From a virus: a stretch of 64,000 nt of DNA. Within the stretch, counting starts at the first letter, position 1, and each line of letters begins with the position of its first letter. Shown here piece by piece: positions 16,805 through 28,600 of this stretch. The notes below the pieces were generated by a model. It made no database searches. It was not told where the DNA came from and saw only the letters and a program-made list of their open reading frames with translations. The position numbers and the translations under genes were made by a program. The stretch spans positions 1-64,000 of IMG/VR virus record IMGVR_UViG_3300024496_000013, one strand, 5' to 3'.

Positions 16805-18997
16805 TTATTGAGTTCCATCGTTACTTGGTCTACCAGATCTAATAATATAATTCATAGTCATGAATGGATTCATTACGTTAAATGGTCTACCTATTTGTGA
16901 ATCAACCAAACCAGAAACACGTTTATCTTCATTAGCAATTCTTACTAGTCCAGTAGATGCCATAGCTTGGCCGCCGCCAATAACTGTGCCTGCTTTGATC
17001 CTTGAGTTTGCTTGTCCCGAACCACCAATTAATGTAGTTGGTCCAAAATCTGTCGGAACCGATGTGTTTTCGTTAATAACATAAAATTGCGATCCCGAAG
17101 TTTGGTTGTCTGCTCTTCTTCCTTTTAAATCATGGTCATGATCTGGAATATTATATGGTTCTATGACATACTGATCTTTACCACTAGTGCCTCCTAGAAC
17201 ACTAGCTTTAGAATCGTTGACTAGAGGAGTAACCAAAGCACCGCCACCAGCACTAGGGCTGCTAGTACCGCCCGGATAAGGTACAGTCAGCGCATTATAC
17301 ATATCCTGCTTACCTAACACTAATCTTCCACGAAGATCCGGCAATCTAAAAGTATTTCCTTTTGGCGATCCTAGCAGCGGAGTAGTACCGTTGTATATGG
17401 TTCCTACTACAGCAGCTAAATCTCTATATCTATATTCTTCTACTTCTGATCCGTCGCAGAACAAATAACCTGTTGGACAAACTGGTCCAGCAAATGCTAA
17501 TATTGTTCCAATAGGCACGTTAGCATCTCCTAAGAATGTGTCTCTAGTGATTTTTCTTAGACCTTGACCTGCTCTATAAATCAACATTTCGTCGTTGACT
17601 TGATAATTTCCTACAGATGCCTTATTAGAAATAATGTCAGATGTTAGTGTAGTTGTAAAGACTTTATTAAGGTTACCTGTACCGTTAAATGCCACAACGT
17701 TACTAGACACGTCACCTTCCAATTTAAAATTAGTAGCCGATCTTAAGCTGGTAGCTGAATTTGAGTTTCCATCGATATTACCACTAACTGTACCTGTAAT
17801 TGTATCAGCTACTACATTTCTAGCATAAATGGTAGCATATCTATTAGTCGCTTCACCTATTGTTTCTGATGCTGTACGTGGTTTGATGGATTTTGTTCTA
17901 AGTGTACCGTTTTGTATTTCAACATCACCACCTACCCAAATGTTTTTCTTAACTGCCATACCACCCAGTGTCTGTATAGATCCACTGTCAAGATTAGTAG
18001 CATCTATTTCAGAACCGTTAGTGATAGTGCCTACTAGATTAAAATCTCCTACAAGATCTAATTGCTTTGTAGGATTAAGATTATTAATACCTACTCTATT
18101 TTCTACCACACGTACAATAGGTGTTCCAACACCAAAAGATCCTGTTCTACTAGGCTGTATGTCTATGCTGGCACCGGGTGTAGCATTATAGATTACAGCA
18201 TTAGCCGATGTTACACTGATGTTTAAATTACCATTAGCACCAACGTATATACCCGCATCATCTCTAACGTTAAACTGTGCTTGTACAGTTTGAATAGTAT
18301 CTGTTCTAACAAAACTTGTAGCCGGAACTATAGTGGTTCCGTATAAAAGACTATCGGCGCTAGTAGCTGTACCAACGAATCTAGGAGACACAGTAGTACT
18401 AGATATATCAGTTCTAGTTGTTAGATTGACACCAGTTTGTATACTGGTAAAGCCCTGTATGGTAACTTTAGGTGTAAAGGTATCTTTACTGATGATAGCA
18501 ACAGGAATATCGTCTGTATACATGACCACAACTGATCTAGGATTGTTGTCAATATCAAATAAACTTTCAACTTGCGGTCCAGTTTTAGTTCCTGAACTGT
18601 ATTGAGGTCCCACCAAAACCCAGGATGTACCTGCCCACAGATATAATTGTTGTGTACTGGCGTTTACCCATAGATCACCAATAGTAGCACCGGATGGTTC
18701 ATTGACTGCTGTCTGGATGTTACTAGTTGATTTCCAGCTAATACCATCAAATACAAATAATTTATTGTTACCGGAATCATACCAAAGCTGTCCTGTAACA
18801 GCTTTAGCTACATCTGGAGCACTATCGCTAGCAAAATTTTCTAATAAGTGTAATAGGTCTTCTGAAATAATCTTGGCGTACCCGACTTGGTTCCTACCAG
18901 GAAAAGACAAGCTAGTATCTTGATTAGTAGTATTATCTTGTACTACCAATGGCTCAGGATGTAGCGTGGAATTTGTGAAATTTACGTTATATGACAT
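16805..18997 (-). CDS. Tail-fibre-like protein with tail-collar domain, paralogue E
   Basis: The 730-residue protein is the longest of the five paralogues. It has a diverged start, then the shared FPGRNQVGYAKIISEDLLHL, GQLWYD and GDLWVN landmarks. A shaft of repeated short strands leads to a tail-collar domain at about residues 490-560 (CPTGYLFCDG, FRLPDLRGRLVLG). After the collar are Gly-rich segments and a conserved-looking NPFMTMNYIIRSG end, as in short tail fibres with a collar tip. It is the closest of the five to the baseplate genes. Confidence 0.8.
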   Translation of the reverse strand: MSYNVNFTNSTLHPEPLVVQDNTTNQDTSLSFPGRNQVGYAKIISEDLLHLLENFASDSAPDVAKAVTGQLWYDSGNNKLFVFDGISWKSTSNIQTAVNEPSGATIGDLWVNASTQQLYLWAGTSWVLVGPQYSSGTKTGPQVESLFDIDNNPRSVVVMYTDDIPVAIISKDTFTPKVTIQGFTSIQTGVNLTTRTDISSTTVSPRFVGTATSADSLLYGTTIVPATSFVRTDTIQTVQAQFNVRDDAGIYVGANGNLNISVTSANAVIYNATPGASIDIQPSRTGSFGVGTPIVRVVENRVGINNLNPTKQLDLVGDFNLVGTITNGSEIDATNLDSGSIQTLGGMAVKKNIWVGGDVEIQNGTLRTKSIKPRTASETIGEATNRYATIYARNVVADTITGTVSGNIDGNSNSATSLRSATNFKLEGDVSSNVVAFNGTGNLNKVFTTTLTSDIISNKASVGNYQVNDEMLIYRAGQGLRKITRDTFLGDANVPIGTILAFAGPVCPTGYLFCDGSEVEEYRYRDLAAVVGTIYNGTTPLLGSPKGNTFRLPDLRGRLVLGKQDMYNALTVPYPGGTSSPSAGGGALVTPLVNDSKASVLGGTSGKDQYVIEPYNIPDHDHDLKGRRADNQTSGSQFYVINENTSVPTDFGPTTLIGGSGQANSRIKAGTVIGGGQAMASTGLVRIANEDKRVSGLVDSQIGRPFNVMNPFMTMNYIIRSGRPSNDGTQ

Positions 18998-19000
18998 TTA

Positions 19001-19648
19001 TCAAACTCCAGTAAACCCAGTCAAGCTCTGTATCCTTATCGTGTAATCGATCTGGATCAATCTGTTTAAAGATTTCTGAACAGGATGGAAGACCACGTGT
19101 GTTAACAGTTTTCCGGTAGAAGATTTTAATCCTAGTTCATCAAAGACATAATCACCGTTCATGTCTACAGAATTGTCAAATGCTTCTTGTCCACTAGGCT
19201 CTCCGTAATCTAGCAAACATTTGATAACAATATCTGTATATGTTGCTCCACTGACATGGTTAATTTCCATATAATTTCTTGCTGTATCAGTGTTCAAAGG
19301 AGAATTTTGATCTACTACTTTGTTGTATGTCTGATAATACAAGCTGGAATTGATACCATTTGTGTTTGGTGTTAGATAAGTTATCAGCCCTGTGCTGTCA
19401 ACTACTGTGCCACCGTTACCAAAAACCATTTCGGAAATCCAGCCTTGACCCTGATTTGATAGACTGTTAGCAAGAGCAACACTCATATTTTCGTAATGGA
19501 TAGCGTTTGGCTTATCCCTGAACACTTCTCCAGTGCTAGGATCCCAAATTTTTATATGTCCTCTGATGTCAAAACCGCAAATTTCGTTGGGTTTTTTATG
19601 ATTTTGATCTGTTTTATTTTCAGGCATTTTTTCCGATTCCGTGTTCAT
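19001..19648 (-). CDS. Virion structural protein, baseplate-associated (unidentified)
   Basis: A 215-residue protein between the fibre paralogues and the giant protein; I cannot assign it to a named T4 gene. It starts with a charged, Lys/Glu/Asn-rich stretch, then GFDIRGHIKIWDP and a beta-rich remainder ending in DYTIRIQSLTGFTGV. The ATG at 19648 lies only 4 bases after a late promoter element. The in-frame ATG at 19627, preceded by a GGAA sequence, is an equally good start and gives 208 residues. A baseplate or fibre-attachment role is inferred from position. Confidence 0.6.
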   Translation of the reverse strand: MNTESEKMPENKTDQNHKKPNEICGFDIRGHIKIWDPSTGEVFRDKPNAIHYENMSVALANSLSNQGQGWISEMVFGNGGTVVDSTGLITYLTPNTNGINSSLYYQTYNKVVDQNSPLNTDTARNYMEINHVSGATYTDIVIKCLLDYGEPSGQEAFDNSVDMNGDYVFDELGLKSSTGKLLTHVVFHPVQKSLNRLIQIDYTIRIQSLTGFTGV

Positions 19649-19652
19649 ATGT

Positions 19653-19660
19653 TATTTATT
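19653..19660 (-). promoter_or_regulatory. T4-type late promoter (AATAAATA) abutting a start codon
   Basis: The minus strand reads AATAAATA, then four bases, then ATG. The element lies in the stop region of the giant gene. It resembles the arrangement at 57928-57935. If transcription starts about 6 bases downstream, as in T4, the mRNA would begin at or inside the first ATG. Confidence 0.55.
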
Positions 19661-22600
19661 ATGGCAAATTTGTAGTCTTCTGCTGTAGGAACGTCACTAT
19701 CGAAGTTTTGCTATTGCTTAATCCTTCTCCGGTAGTAGCTGAACTGTTACCAACATCATACCATAGCTTGCCGGTTCTCTTAACCACTGTGATCCTAGTT
19801 GCTGCTTCTACAGCCGAAGTTAATCTTATATATGGCGTTGATCCATCTACAGAAAATTCAGCTTCTACTAGCACATCGCCCGCAGGGCTATGTGAACCTA
19901 CAGTTTGATCGTATACGTAGACAGGATCTTTGTTCAATCTGCGTCCAGCCACAAATACTTCGATAGTATCGCATGGTCCGTACTCTTCAGGTATACTGTC
20001 TACCGGCCATTCTTTCCTGTATCCTGTTCCATCTACAGCAGATTTAGCAGGAATAAAAGTTAATGGCCCAATAAGCAAAGAAGTTCCGTCTGATACAAAA
20101 TCTTCTTTTTCTTGAGAATCCTTGTAAGGAATAGCTTCTGTATAACCTGTGATTACTACTTCAGTTCCCGCACTAAACAATGGCGTTACAGAAGTACCAA
20201 ACATACCTCTTCTTAATCCCGTTAGACGATTACCATCTATAGCTAGATATTGTATTTTTTCTCCGCCTATAGTCACTATACCCGGCTGATCAAATTTGGG
20301 TACAGGAAGTGCTGTAGCATCTGTCAGTGTCATAGATTCGTCATAGTAATTTAAATTTTCTACCAATTTGATGTTAGACAATGAGTATCTGCTGTAATAA
20401 TTTTTGTTCAACACATCTTTAAATATTTCAAACGATACCGGTTCACGATAAATCATATCAGATCCGCTGATTATTTCCACTACATCAGTAGAGGTTGTAA
20501 TAAATGAAGGATTGAATATAATTTCGTTTCTATTTCTTGATAGATAGTAATCTATATCCTGTGTAGCTCTTTCACCATTTACATATACCCATACATAAGA
20601 AACTCCTAAAACAGGTTTTTCTAGAGAATAAGCTAATTCGCCACCTTTAAAGATGTCTCTGGTTAGATCCATCGTAGTATACTGTTCAAACCACTTGACG
20701 TTTAAAACATCACCTAATTGTAGATTTAAATCTGTCCTAAAAACAATATTGTTATTTTTGATTTCATAGTTGCTATTAGAATAATCTTCTATCCTAATAA
20801 TATCTCCTATGTCATATTTTCCAAACAGAGTCACTGTGTTGTCTTCAGCTGTGAACCCATAATCGATACCAAATATCAATAAATTGTCATTTACAAAAAC
20901 TTTAACTTGGCTATCGATAATATCTCCTGGGTTTCTAAAAGGATCTAAACCTATCTTTATAGAATCGTTACCTGAATAGATTTCTATAACAGTATCAACA
21001 GTGGTTAGTAAGTTACCGTTTCTTTCTACAAGAACGTTACTTGTAGGTGATCCTCCTAGATTGATAAATGATTCTAAAGGATATATTCTTTGTACGATAT
21101 CAGTTACTGTTATAGTTTGATCATTGACTTTGATCAAAGGAGAATATGATCCCGATTCAGCAGATAGAACAACGATAGAAATCTTTCTGTTAACTTCCGG
21201 AGGATTACCAAACTCTACTAGAGTTTGATCTAGATCATTTACCTGTCCTTTGCTGTTAACGAATCCGGCATCAACGATCTGTCCATCAACAGTAGCATAG
21301 ATAGATCCAGTTTCAAAATATGATGCTCCTGTTAGATAATATCTTGTTAGTCCGTCTGCTATAAATTCTTTATAGTCAAGAATTTCTGTACCACCTAACG
21401 CCATGGATACAACTTCTATTGTAGAACCAGCAGGTGGTAAAACTCCGACGAATCTAACTTGATTAGTTTCAAAAGATATTGTATAATCTAGGCCGTTATC
21501 TTTTTTGACTTTATCGACATAAACTGTAACAGATTTTCTCTCAGTTACTTTCTGACCTATTTCATAGAGATCTGTCTGACCGTCTCCAAAATAAATTCTA
21601 GTTAATAGCGCAGGAGCTCCTGCTCTATCAGTATGGAACACTTTGATACTAAGTGTATCTAAAACCTGTCCCGGAACATTTTCCTCTGGAGCAGGTACTT
21701 GTTCTGGACTGATAAATTTTTGTCCGTCTAATACTATCTCAGAAGCAGTTTTACCTGTCGCTGTAGAGTATGCTCCACCTATATTTGTTAGATCCCCGCC
21801 AGATATAGCCGTATCGATATTTCTACCTACTAGTGCTACAGTACCATCACTTTCGATCGGTCTGAATATCAGTGTATCATCTTTATCGATTTGTACTCCC
21901 GGAGGAATCGTTACAGCTATAGTAGATCCATCACCAACAAATGTCTGCATCACAGCATGTTCGGGAGCTTCTTTCAAGCCGTTTATCTGTATCGTGCTTC
22001 CATCATAATAGTCAAAGAAAGGATCGTCTAATCTGACAGAATTGTATTCTAATTTCTTTCTTAGATAGATTGTTATTTCTTTACCTAGAGGTGGCGGTTC
22101 AGGTAGATAGAATGTTCTATTAACACCATCAGCTGCTACATAAAAATCAGTGTTCATGTCGCCGGAGCTGTCCCATCCTTCTAATCCCCATGGCACAGCA
22201 TCCCAACCAGCACCTACATCAAACATTGATCCTTGTACTATAACTCCGCCAAAGTCTATGCCGGTGACTAGCTGTGAATAATCGCTGATTATTTCGCCAT
22301 CTATTGTGTTCTTTTCTACACCTAACATACCAGATGTTGGTTGATAATACTTGTCTATCCTATTAAGAGCATCAAGTATTTCGTCATTCTTTTCGTAATG
22401 AACTGTAACTGTAGCACCCTGTGGCGGAGCTGCGTTCAATAATAATTGACCAGTAAGAACTTCCGTTCCAGAAATATTTGTCTTGAAAATCTTGATCAAA
22501 TATTGGCTGTTTAACAACTTGGCACCGTCTGTGCCTGCTGCTGTATTAGGATGTTTTAAAAATACAGCAATCTTAGATTTGTCTGTAGTGGGTGGATACT

Positions 22601-25600
22601 TTAGTGTGAAAGTATTTTTAGTACCAGGACATACAAATGATTCTGTTTCTAAGAAATTGTTTCCTAGATTTTTAAACTTCGGAGTCTTTGAATATCTATC
22701 AAACTTGATAGACATATCAAATGTACGAGCTTTAGATTGTCCTATGATGGCTACAGCTTTAGCAGAATTTTCTATCACTGTACCAACACCGCCAACTAAT
22801 GTTACTGTAGGAGCAGAAGTATATCCTGATCCATGCTTGATCATTCTTATATGTGTTACTACGCCGCTAGAAACAAATGCTTGTGCTTCTGCTCCATTAC
22901 CACCACCGCCTTCGATGACTACCTTAGGTACGCTGGTATAGTTCTTTCCGCTGTATGTCAATACGATGTCTTTGACTACAAAAGCATGATTGTCTTTCCA
23001 GAATTTCCAAGGGTACTGATCGATTTCCAATCTTGTAGAATCAACAGGAACTATGCTTTGTGAATTAATATCAAAGACTGGAGGTAAATCAAAATCACTA
23101 ATCGGTGAAGATGCTAGCTCTTGCCCTAAGTACCTACTGGTATATTTTCTAATTTTGGTTCTATAAGGTTTAACTTCTTCGATATATTTCTGATAGCTAG
23201 AAAGATTATCGCTCTTATAGTTGATCCTATTGCTAAAATAACCAACGTTGTGTGTTGCGTTCAAGAAACTGGTCTTGAATGCCCAATCGACATAAAGTTG
23301 TTCGCTGAATATGTAATGTATAGAAACAAAGAACAACTTGTTCCATTCGTTACTAAGTTCATCGATGAATATATTTTCTTTTACCGCTTTTAGAATATTT
23401 CTAAACTCGATAGAGAACGAAGTATCATATTTGTTACTATCATAGCTTTGAGTTAAATCGTATCCTGTAGATTCCGCAGCAGTATTGTAGAACTTATTAA
23501 CTATCTGGATAGTTCCATTTTTACGACCAACTAAACGATATTTGTTTTGTAAATCAGTAGCTATCGGATCGACTGTTTCAAAAACTGCCCAACCGCCAGA
23601 ACCATATTCATCCACTCTTACTAGATCTCCTATCTCTACAGTCAGACCTGATTCTCTATAAAGTCCAGGAATAGTATATTTGATTCTAGAAGTATTGCTA
23701 AATCCCGACTTCCAATAGTCGACAGGAATCCAGAATTTAGTGGTATCATATGCTTGTGTTGCTGTCTTATAAAATGTTTCTGTTTTATCATCCCAACTAT
23801 AGATAGCCCAATAGCCGTTTGAGTTCACATCGCTTTCGATCAATACAGAAAACGGTCTAACATTTAGTCTAGCATTGATATACTTGGTGCCGCTATTTTC
23901 AATGATGACACCAGTCACCACGCCTAATTTATTAATAACTGTTTTAATCTTTGCGCCGGTGCCTGACCCATCTATTTCGACATAAGGTGGTACTCTATAT
24001 CCTCGACCACCATCTATAACATCAACAGAAGTTATTTTTCCGTTAGCTATATTAGCTGACAACAAAGCCGGTTTTATTTTAGCAGTAGCTATAGTAGATA
24101 ATTCTTTATAGCTGGCAAAAGATTGATCATACAGATTTAAATTAGATTTAGGTAATGGTGCTGTTAAATTTAAATATTCATAAGAAATAGAATCTGCCAA
24201 TGGATAACGAGAAAGTATATTGTTAATATAATCTACTGTTATCTGTACCGCTTTATTTCTGTTAATAAACATAGACTGTCTAGGTCTATTGGCTATTCCG
24301 TATTTTGATTTTTCTGGAAGATCTTTATCAGGAACTGATCTACCTAGAATATCTTCACCAACAAGACTGTCGATCCACTTTCTTTCTATATCTTCAACAG
24401 GATATTCATCAGAACCTTCTGTCAACAGAGTATATTCGTTGTGGACTAGATTTATGTTTTTATCAGTTTTATAGAATTGTATATTCAATAAAAATTCATC
24501 AGTATTGATAGAACCTTGTAAGTTATACAAAGAAATTTTATCAACATCAGTTATAGCAGCAAACGGAATTCCTGCTGTCGTTGGATTAGCAATGTAATTT
24601 GCTATAACTCCTGCGCTATTTGTTTTAGTAGAATTATTAGGCAGAGTATTTTTGCTTCTTACCCAATAATAGTAAACATTATATAATACTTCGCCGGTTA
24701 TTGAGTCTAGTTTTTGCTTGTAAGAATAGTTTGAATCATCAGGATACAATGGTGTCCCGCTGATACCTTCTTCAAAACCAGCAGTAGTGCCAGTCATAGC
24801 TGCCCACTCGCTAGGCCTATAAATGGTTTCTACCCATTCGTAAACATCGATGCTAGCACCATATGCTAGTGAACCCCAATTAGCTGTCTTATAAACAAAA
24901 TCATTTTGTTCATAATCAAGATACTTTGCGGTAGATGTTCTCCACCATATCTTACCAACATTATCATCCATCCATGCTTGGCCGGCGTCGATAGCATTAT
25001 CAACAGTACCAGTAGAATAAACAGCAGGATCATAAGATGTTTTATAATCTATATCTTGATCAGCTATAGAAAGTATCTTTCCTTTAAATGGATCTATTAT
25101 ATCAAGGTCAGCAATCTTGCGATTATTAACAGCATCGTATATGGCTAGATTTTTTAATTTGTCTATATCTATGCCGTTTGTTTGCTGCCTAATCACTGTC
25201 CAAGGTTTTACTCCTGCTTTCTTAGTAAATTTTTGTATCCTACCAATCCTAGTAGTAGCAAAAGCAGGATCTAATGATAGATATTTTGGTGATCCAACAA
25301 TGATCGAATCATTGGATGCTGAAAGAGACTTACCAAAGTCTTCATTGGTGTTAAGGCCTTCATCAAATATTTCTGAAAGAACAAACTTACCTACATACTT
25401 GTCAAACACATAGACTTTACCAGTTTTTCCTTGTGAATCTTTGAAGTTGGTAACAAAACGATCAAATCTAGTATCATTAGCATCAAATGTTGTAGTTTTA
25501 TAACTTTCAGCACCTTCAGCTGAAATAGCTATAGTTTGATTATCAGGAGTGATACAGATATTTGAACCGAATCTTTCGTTAGGATCTAGTTGACCGCTAT

Positions 25601-28600
25601 CTAGTTTTTGTATCAGTTTATATGTTCCGTTTTTGTTTTCAAATACGAATGTAGCTCCCTGGTCTACTCCTTTGAAGTTAGAAGCAGGAGCAGTAACAAA
25701 CATATTTGTGGATTCAGAACTTAATAGAATCTTGTAACCAAATTGATCGCCTGCGGAGATTTCTGTACTGTCAGTAAGATAAGAATTAACATTAACAGAA
25801 TCTATATGTTGAGAAAGTTTATATGTGTTATTGCTATCTCTATCATAGATAAACACCGCACCAGTCCTTGGCTGCTCTTCAGGATATTCTATAGACCAAA
25901 TCGAAGGATTACCTTCCGGTATAGTTCCTTTATCAGAATCTGCTGCCAATGTATAGTAGCTGTCGTTTCTCCTAACAGTATCTCCTTTGAGATATATTTG
26001 ATAGGATTTCCAGACACCTTTATACGAATCAAATGTCAGGCTATCTGCGTTAGGTGCTCCAATTATTAACTTGCTGCCATCGGCATTAAAACTTAATGAA
26101 TATCCATACGATGAACCTATTTTAATATTTTCTACATCATCAGTCGGTTTGATACCAGTTTGTATAGTAGATCCGTCATCTGGGGTAGCTGCTGTTACTG
26201 GCAGCATACCTGTATTCAATGAATCAATAGCTTCCCAATAGACTGTAGAATCACCAGTAATAACTCCGGGAGTTTCTGTGTTAGGTGATATATCTGATAG
26301 AGCTTTGTAATAATTGTTTGTGTGCCAAACAACTGTACCTGCCGGATAGAATTTGGTGCTGTCAAATATTCCAACAAAACCTTCATCTTGGAAATGCGTC
26401 CATTCGATTCCGTTAAATTTATAAAGATATACTCTACCAGTATCGTCTAGAGATCCCGGAGCACCAACTGCCATATAATAAGTTTCAGGAACAGCACCAA
26501 TCGAAGTTCCTAAAATCCTAATTTGATCTCCTACATTATAGCGTAAACCTTTAACACCAACGGTAGCTGAATATGAACCTTCTGCCCTCGTCAATGTAAA
26601 GATAGCACCATTACCCGGCTCGCTGATATCTTCACCAACAACATCGTTATATTGTGCTTCGCCGGAAGATGCTATGCCACTCCAAGAAATTCCTGGTACC
26701 GCTGTACCAAAGAAACTAAAATCAGATATAGAAGTATCTGTAGCTGATGTTACAGCATCGACTCTTATAGTTAAATCATTAGCTGGTGAATATCCGCCTA
26801 GTTCAGTTCCGGGAATAGTTATTATTGTACCTGGAGTATAAGTAACTCGCAACCCTGTAGTAATTGCTCTATCTCTCCAAGGCAGAGCATTTGAAGCAAA
26901 ATTAGATCCAGTAACTGGTTCCCAGAAATCAGTATCTGTAGGTAAGATAGGATTATGTGTTTCGTAATACTGTTCATCAGGTGGTGCTATCCCAGTAACT
27001 ATAGCAGTCACTTTAAAATAGCCTACAGGTAGTACTGGATTATATTGATAATAAACTATATCACCTGGATAATATGTAGTGTTGATATCCCAGGCACCTC
27101 GTTCAATTCTAGTATCTCTAATACAGGCATAGTATCTACCGTTATAACTAACAATGCTTCTTGCTGTATATCCCTGACCACTGTTTGTCAAATTAACATC
27201 AACATACAAATCCCTAAGTTTTGAAATTTGAAATACCGCTTGTTCAGATACGAGATTTGATTCTATACCGGTCACATTATTATATGTTTCCGATCCTAAA
27301 ATTTCACCTAAAGAATTTACTGCGTTGACTGTTACAATAAGATCATTTGTAGGTGTTACTCCACCAAGGCGACTACCAACTATCTTGATCCTGTCACCGA
27401 CCGCGTATCTTGTGCCACCGTTTCTAACTGTTACAACATATCTATTCAATGCTCTGTTGATGTCAAACGAAGCATTAGAACCGGGTTCGCTGACATCTAT
27501 ACCACTGATGTTTTCAAATATAGCATTATTAAGACCACTGACTCCCGATGCTGTTACTCCGAGGATTCCTCCTTCGGCATCTACAGTTGTGACCGTCAAT
27601 GTAACATCACCACTAGTTCCTTCAATTCCAGCTACTTTAGCTATAGATATACCAGAAGCAAAGTATTCACCGTGTCCCGGGCGAGGACTTATAATGGTAT
27701 CTCGTAAAACATATTGTCCTTCGGAATATTCAAAGATATCGATAGCACCTTGATTTCTATAACCTTGATTTATATCATAGATAGATTTGCCTAATGGGTT
27801 GGCTTTATGAATTACAGCTGGTTCCCAATCTTGAGAATTAAGATTTATCGTACTACCATCACCGTAAATAGATCTAACCGCTCTCCATAGTTTGCCAGCA
27901 TAAAGAACAGTGTCGTCTTGCTGATAGGTAGCATTTGGATCAAATGTTTCTCTATAATTACTAGGCACATAAGAAACGTTAGGTGAGCCTATCATCAACC
28001 AGCGACCATCTTCGCTAGTTGTCATTACTGTAGCATAAGAACCCAGATATGTGCTTTGAAGACCAGAATTAGGTACTAATACCTGTAACGGTATCAAGCC
28101 ACCCTGGCCCTGAGAATATACTATAACTGCCGACTCTCTAGTAACATCACCAGAAGTAACAACTGCGCCAGGGTTACCAACAATAGTGTTTCCTCTGCTG
28201 GCTAGATAGATCACACTGGCTCCTGTACCTGTCGGGAAAGCGATACCGTATTCGGATATCTGTGTAGGATTATATTGTTTCTGTCTATTCAATACTTGCC
28301 AATATCCATCTCCACTATCATCTAACCATATCTTAGATCCTACCGGTAATAAAGCAATTTTCTTAGATGTAAGATAAGATTGATCATCAATCCTTACTGT
28401 TTCAAATGTAGAGATATAACAGAAACTACTTTGATCTATAACAGGTTCTTTAGTAGTACCTGCTACAGCTATGATAATCGTCTTAGGATTAACTCCGGCT
28501 ACCTGATAAAAACCTGTTAGGTTTTCTATGTTAGTCAATCCAATAATATCGCCTACTTTAAAATTGTGTACAATATTAGTGATTAACGAAACAAATCCTG

